Part shown: piece by piece, positions 58,800 to 64,000 of the stretch
How positions within the stretch are numbered: position 1 is the stretch's first letter
How the letters are laid out: each line of letters opens with the position of its first letter
Assembly: GCA_023374045.1 (NCBI GenBank)
Contig: CM041779.1
Location: forward strand, 295,130,167 to 295,194,166
Source: Limonium bicolor
Taxonomy: Eukaryota > Streptophyta > Magnoliopsida > Caryophyllales > Plumbaginaceae
Reading direction: 5' to 3'
Length of the DNA stretch: 64,000 bases
Translations under genes and position numbers: made by a program
The notes under the pieces: model-generated
The model's input: only the letters and a program-made list of their open reading frames with translations
What the model was told of the DNA's origin: nothing
The model's database searches: none

Positions 58800-60577
58800 A
58801 CCCTACCTATGTTGATTCGAGTTGATTAAGATTTAGTCGGGTTTTAGGTCCACTTATAACCTAAGATTAATAACTATGTCATATAACATTAATTATTAAA
58901 ACCTAAGCTAGCTCACTGGAACCTATTATGAGTTGCCACCTAATTTTTACCTAGATCAAATTAGGAAAGGAGAGTTCGGGTCCGGGGGCTTGATATTCGA
59001 CTTAATTAGGGTTCAATTACTTTCATTACCCCTTCTAGGTCGTTTTTCCTCTACTTTGTTTATTTACGGCTTACTACAAAGTTGTTTTTAACCTAAGTGC
59101 ACGCTACTATTTTTTTTATTTTTTAACGTTTTTGACAGAAAATTAAGTGAAATCTGAAAATACCTAAACTAAGGTTTCGGAGGTAGAATTAGGTCAAATT
59201 TTAATTACGTCCGTAGCCACAGACCAAATGTCCGAGACCACGGACCCCAATGGAATTAAATGATTACAAAAACAGAACTAAAATAAAAACGCAAACTTGA
59301 AAAGTCCGGGGCCACGGACATGGTGTCCGTGGGCCAGGACATGTATTGACAGAAACCCTAAAATTTGAAAAATTGAAAAATAAGAAATTCCGCCACCGTC
59401 CGTGGGCGTCCGTGGTCACGGACAACCCGTCCGTGGTCCCGGACCATGCGTCTGAGGTCACAGACCACCCACGGACAGTGGGTTTTTGATGGTTCCGACG
59501 GTGTTTTTAGCTCAAAATTTATGTGCTTGTAGCCTGAAAGATGTACAAGACGTTAGTGCTTAAAAGTCTTCAATTTGAAATCGAATTTAATACGAAACTT
59601 AACGAACAAGTAATTGGACAGAAGCTTAAACAAACAGCAACTCAGAAGCTATGAAAGGTTAGTTTGCGCCAAAATTTAACATAAGACCAATGAAGTCGTA
59701 GTGAATCAAAAGTATGAGGTCCCAACCTGTTTTACCTTCTGTGTCAATGAGATTCTTCATGTCGGGAATCTTTTGGTGCTCCGTTGAAGCCGTTTCTGAA
59801 TTGGATTCAAACTGAGCTTCTGACCTTTGAGAATTGGTGATGTTCTTCACATTTTGGTGGTGGTTTGAAGGTGTTTTGATGATTGTGGATGTGATGGGAA
59901 TTGAAAAACGTGTTTCGGTGTTGATTTTGGTGAGATTTTGGTATTGTTTTGGTGCTTGAAGGTGCAAAAACGTAGGAGGCTGGCTATGGTGAAGAGTTTT
60001 GACTGCCTAGGGTTCTGAGTGCTTGTGAGATTGTGATTTTATCAAAAGATCTATCCCTTTATATAGACTTTCTTAAAAATAAAGAAAATCTAGTAAAAGT
60101 AAGATTTTTTGGCATTTTAATTAAGTGACTTCCCAAAGGAATTTTGCTGTGAAATTTTAGCCACGTGTCAAGGATGGCAATTATGATTTTTCTGAAGTGG
60201 AATCGAATTTTTTAAATGTTGGAATATTTTTAAATTCAATTCCTCGTCAGATTCAATCAAAAATTGCTAGAAAAATATTGGAAATTCAAAAAATCAAAAT
60301 TCCAATGCCATTATGCTTAAAATGTCATCCTCTATCATGGGTTAAAATTTCAAAACATTTCAAGCCGATTTGAGCATCTTTTGGAGGAGAGAGAAAGCCT
60401 ACAGAGGTCTTGGGAACCTTAAAAATTATGAAAACGCCCTGATGACGACAAAACTGCTCCCCATGTCCCGGAATGCACCGATCAAGCCGGAATCCCTCAT
60501 GACTTGATTGAAGTGCCTCTCACAACACCACGTCCTTATAGACCCTAACCAGGGGGGTCAAAATTTTGGGTATAACA
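58781..60577 (-). repeat. 3' LTR of a Tat/Ogre-like element
   Basis: 1797 bp. In element sense it starts TGTTATACCCAAAATTTTGA, right after a polypurine tract, and ends ATCGAGGCTCACA. The flank ACTGG (58776-58780) is the predicted TSD. Orientation rests on the G-rich tract at the 60577 end. Contains GTCCGTGG-type hairpins at 59209-59444. Confidence 0.75.
59209..59444. repeat. Three 37-38 bp GTCCG-type inverted repeats in the Tat-like LTR
   Basis: At 59209-59246, 59304-59340 and 59408-59444. Each contains GTCCG...GGAC arms around an inner GGAC...GTCC; the third includes the exact palindrome GTCCGTGGTCACGGAC-like half. Spacing is 95 and 104 bp. Confidence 0.7.
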
Positions 60578-60590
60578 GATTGCCCCCCGT
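60578..60590 (-). other. Polypurine tract of the Tat/Ogre-like element
   Basis: Element sense ACGGGGGGCAATC, touching the LTR start. GGGGGCAAT-type copies also occur further inside at about 62697-62712, 62764-62776 and 63866-63878. Confidence 0.65.
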
Positions 60591-60699
60591 CAACTAGACT
60601 TTGTAATAGATATGAAAAGTCTAGTTGATGCTTGAGTGATGCCCCAAAATTTTGGATCGTAAACAGACCCTGCATGCGGTTGGAGACTAACAAGCCGCT

Positions 60700-60985
60700 T
60701 CGAGCTATTCTAAGGTGCTGACTACCTATAAATAAAATGAAATGGAGTAATGTCAAGCTAATCTAAGGCGTTGACAACCTAAAATGTGAAATTGAGATAA
60801 TGTCAAACCATTCTAAGGCGTTGACAACCTAAAAAGTGAAAATGGGATAATGTCAAGCGATTCTAAGGCGTTGACAACCTAAAAGATGAAGTAATGTCAA
60901 GCGATTCTAAGGCGTTGACTACCTAAAAGATGAAGTAATGTCAAGCGATTCTAAGGCGTTGACTACCTATAATAAATGAAATAAT
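60700..60985. repeat. Tandem repeat, 45-57 bp unit, six copies
   Basis: Unit built around GTCAAGCGATTCTAAGGCGT TGAC(A/T)ACCTA; in the 3' untranslated region of the Tat/Ogre-like element. Confidence 0.85.
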
Positions 60986-61015
60986 GTGCAGATGCAGGAA
61001 TGCTGATGATGCTCA

Positions 61016-61545
61016 GATGCTTCTAGGGACCGAAACCCGTGCCAATGCTCCTGGATAGACCCAATGTGGACTTATTGCCATCGCCCCCCAAGCCGGTGTG
61101 TAGGGATAACTCCTGGTAAAAAACCCTAGGGACTTATTGCCATTGCCCACCATTCGTTGATCCCAAAATAAGTTGACATCGCACAGGAGGATTTATTGTC
61201 ATCACCTCGCCAACTTTTCTGTCGCCACGTCTTGTGACGCGCCTGGATAATGCAGATGGATGATATGAAGATGATGCAAATGAAAGTGATGCAAATGTAG
61301 ATGATGAAAATGATGCAAATGAAAGTGATGCAAATGTAGATGATGAAAATGATGTTTGGATGCTTCTAGGGACCGAAACCCGTTCCAATGCTCCTTGCTG
61401 GTATACTATGGGTACTTATTGCCTCTGCCCACCAGCTGGGGTGCTGGGATAACTTCTAGATCACTAAGGGGACTTATTGCCACTGCCCTCTAGTTGTTTC
61501 TCCCTTAAAGTCGACATGAAGATGGGGACTTATTGCCTCTGCCCC
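61016..61545. repeat. Interspersed repeats: GGGACTTATTGCC motif and GATGCTTCTAGGGACC block
   Basis: GGGACTTATTGCC(A/T)(T/C)TGCCC recurs about six times between 61068 and 61545. The longer block GATGCTTCTAGGGACCGAAA occurs near 61016 and 61359. A GATGATGCAAATGAAAGTGA repeat fills 61254-61350. Confidence 0.75.
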
Positions 61546-61824
61546 GTCAACTTGGATCACACACTGTCTCGTAGTTGTCTCGCAATGATGCTGATACTTG
61601 GTCTCGTACTTGTCTTGCACTGGTCTAGCACTGAAGAAAAAGCTGGATCTCGCACTGATTCTGGGTCTCGAACTAAAAAATATAATGGTCTCGTGCAAAT
61701 GCATGTGGTGAAAACCAATTGTAAAAGGGCCAAACAGGGCGATGACGAGATGTATGCAAAAATTTGTAAAATGCAGTCTAGTGTATATAAAATTCTGGTT
61801 CAAAGCAAGAAATTGTTGAAGAAT

Positions 61825-62125
61825 GTGCCACACATGGTAATGATGAGAATTAAAATTTGTTTAAAACAAGAAATTACTGGAAATTGTGCCAAACATGGCG
61901 ATGATGCAGATTTGTCCAAAGCAAGAAATTGCTGGAAATGTGCCAAACATGGCGATGATGCAGATTTGTCCAAAGCAAGAAATTGTTAGGAATATGCCAA
62001 ACATGGCGATGATGCAGATTTGTCCAAAGCAAGAAATTGCTAGGAACATGCCAAACATGGCGATGATGCAGATTTGTCCAAAACAAGAAATTGCTAGGAA
62101 TATGCCAAACATGGCGATGATGAGA
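61825..62125. repeat. Tandem repeat, 54-bp unit, about six copies
   Basis: TGCCAAACATGGCGATGATG marks recur every 54 bp (61887, 61941, 61995, 62049, 62103), preceded by a diverged copy. The unit is a multiple of 3, which makes repetitive open frames on both strands. Confidence 0.92.
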
Positions 62126-62379
62126 TTTATGAAATCGAAGTGTTTGAAGGAAAATTGTCCAGGACAAGAATTTGCTGAAAAGGTACCAAACGTGGCAATA
62201 TTTAAAGAAAATTCTATTACTGAAAAGGAATGTGAAATCATCGTTTTCTGACTAAAAATTTCAGACTCGTAATTTATCTCCTAGGAGATGAACATGCCCC
62301 TGGTGTGGTGTGATGTTTGATGTGGAGATCTATTGAGTGGCGATTAAGGCTTATGACGGGCCATGGAATTTATGTGGCG

Positions 62380-62640
62380 GTGAAGGCTTATGAGGTGCCC
62401 GTGGTATATGATGTGGAGGTAAGGGCTTATGTGGGCCTGTGGTGTTTGATGTGGGGGTAAGGGCTTATGTGGGCCAGTGGTGTTTGATGTGGAGGTAAGG
62501 GCTTATGTGGGCCTATGATGTTTGATGTAGAGGTAAGGGCTTATGTGGGCCTGTGGTGTTTGATGTGGAGGTAAGGGCTTATATGGGCCTGTGGTGTTTG
62601 ATGTGGAGGTATGGGCTTATGTGGGCCTGTGGTGGGATGG
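62380..62640. repeat. Tandem repeat, 38-bp unit, about seven copies
   Basis: Unit TGGTGTTTGATGTGGAGGTA followed by AGGGCTTATGTGGGCCTG, slightly diverged between copies. Confidence 0.9.
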
Positions 62641-64000
62641 TGGTGCTCAAGCTTGGGCTACAATTGGTGTTGTCATGAAAATTGTTGGAACCAACAATTG
62701 CCCCCAGTATTTTTCCTTAGGACAACCTGAGCTAGAGTTCGTGGCAATCGATCGGAACGATCGATTGCCCCCAGTATTTTCTCTGATTAAATGTGCGAAC
62801 AAGTCTCATCCTCACAGGGTCAAGGCTTATGCTTTGATGTGGTGCCTCCTAACCTACACCCGACGTGTTTGGTGTTTGCACTCATTTCTCGCTCGTGGTC
62901 ATAACTTTTAGACCACTGAATTCGACATTTGATGGATTTACGCATTTGATCTGTTACTTTCACGTGATTGGACACACAGCTATCAAGTCGGAAGTCTTTA
63001 AAGCTTATAACGTGGCCATGGGGTGTGATGAATAACAACGGGACCTTGGAGGGATATTTTAGGTATGTGGAGCTAAAGGGGTGACCAAAGCTGTACCCTG
63101 CGTCTTCTCTCGGAATCATCTTCCTTGTCTTGAAGTCGTCTAGCTGCTTCATGTTGACGTTGCTTTCGAGCTTCTGGACTTGGACTTTTGAAATCGTCCT
63201 TTACACCATTTCTCCTCTTTTTGTCATTCGGATTTCCTTGAGGCATTTCGGGTTTGCCTCTTTGTTTTATCCTTTCTTGACTTTGCCTTCGGGGTTCTTG
63301 TATTTCCCGGTTTCGGGCTTCGAGAGCTGTTTTGACGTGATCTCTTTGGATCCTGTGTCACTCTGGGGCCATTTGCGGATCACTTCGTCATACCGATAGT
63401 GGCGCTGCTTCTTTGAACTGATGAAGATGTTATCTGAGACTCGGGCTCCTCGCTTCCTTTGGTCACCGGGTTAGAAATTTATCATCGGCTGGGTTATTTT
63501 TTGGAGTTCATAATATCAAAAAGGGATATATGAAAGGCTCAGCGGGGGTGCCTAGGGTTTAATGTCAGGGTTCACAAGCTTATGGCTATGTGGTGTTGTA
63601 CCTAGGTGCTTCGTCATCCCTAATAGTTGTGTATTCGTTCTTTGTTACTTTTCACAGGTCTTAGAGTAAATTTACAAAGTATCTCCTTCGGTCAGAGTTA
63701 TGCCGTTTACCTCATCTTTTAATGTGGTCTCACCGGAGTTGTGTAAAAATGACACGCTTGTTCACTCATAGTTTTACCACTCAAGACTCCCTCGCGAGAT
63801 CTTCACTCAGAGACTTGTTCACATGCTTAACCAAAAGTTTCGAAGACAGTGATTCTAAACTCAGATTGCCCCCAGTATTGATTTGGGGTTTGTGACAACA
63901 ATTCGATAGATGTGGACCTTGAACCTCTTTGCTGGTCGTTTGGATATTATGGGGTGAGTTGTAGTGTTTGGTTAGGCATGTTCAAATTTTTAGAAACAAG
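62641..64000 (-). other. Rest of the Tat/Ogre-like internal region, no gene recognised
   Basis: Contains further GGGGGCAAT polypurine-like motifs but no pol domain. If the element is complete, pol lies beyond the right edge. Confidence 0.4.

Noticed and set aside
61861..62251. Repetitive 120-codon ORFs on both strands
   Set aside because: Produced by the 54-bp (18-codon) tandem repeat of the Tat/Ogre-like element.
62591..62911. 106-codon plus-strand ORF
   Set aside because: Begins inside the 38-bp tandem repeat and shows no domain; opposite to the predicted element orientation.

Overview
The window is repeat-dense plant nuclear DNA, probably pericentromeric heterochromatin of a flowering plant. 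Evidence: primer-binding sites matching plant tRNA-Asp and initiator tRNA-Met, Ty3/gypsy Tekay-type chromovirus, Tat/Ogre-like and SIRE/Maximus-type copia sequences, and hAT, MULE and CACTA DNA transposons. I see no intact host gene, no rRNA and no tRNA gene. The species cannot be named from the sequence.

Layout. 1-3174: 5' end of a minus-strand gypsy element (gag remnant, tRNA-Asp PBS, 1.7 kb LTR). 3175-16329: diverged sequence ending in an integrase C-terminus/chromodomain remnant (+), split by a complete minus-strand SIRE-type copia at 5227-14586 (0.8 kb LTRs, TSD TGTTT, gag, pol, env-like ORF). 17072-24318: a plus-strand Tekay-type LTR carrying a deleted hAT (18960-20176) and a 503-bp long-TIR MITE (21862-22364, 9-bp TSD). 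24319-31110 plus 49857-50853: internal region, PBS and LTR of a minus-strand non-autonomous Tekay relative. That LTR is split by a complete minus-strand Tekay chromovirus at 31111-49851 (TSD ATCGG), whose own 5' LTR holds a 4.2 kb solo LTR (44468-48695, TSD GTAAA). 50854-53150: MULE transposase pseudogene, apparently cut by the outer LTR element. 53950-56101: non-autonomous CACTA-like element with a 195-bp tandem array. 57172-58780: internally deleted SIRE-like copia, cut at TSD ACTGG by a minus-strand Tat/Ogre-like element (3' LTR 58781-60577, repeat-rich 3' region to the window end).

Most notable system. The Tekay element at 31111-49851 carries an ALKBH1-type AlkB 2-oxoglutarate/Fe(II) dioxygenase ORF (39021-39760) between the gag zinc knuckles and the protease. 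The metal- and 2OG-binding residues are intact. Gag appears to be broken by three short GT-AG introns. From the last donor (39905), one acceptor (39761) would join gag in frame to AlkB and another (38843) would join gag in frame to protease-RT-RNaseH-integrase. The layout therefore suggests alternative splicing between a Gag-AlkB and a Gag-Pol product. This copy is decayed: one stop inside AlkB, four stops in pol and Asp-to-Asn in the protease, mostly explicable by C-to-T changes.

Second notable structure. Three different Tekay-type LTR families here carry, about 2.15-2.65 kb from the LTR start, a short array of 35-40 bp hairpins at 72-73 bp spacing. The hairpin sequences differ between families while the architecture is kept.
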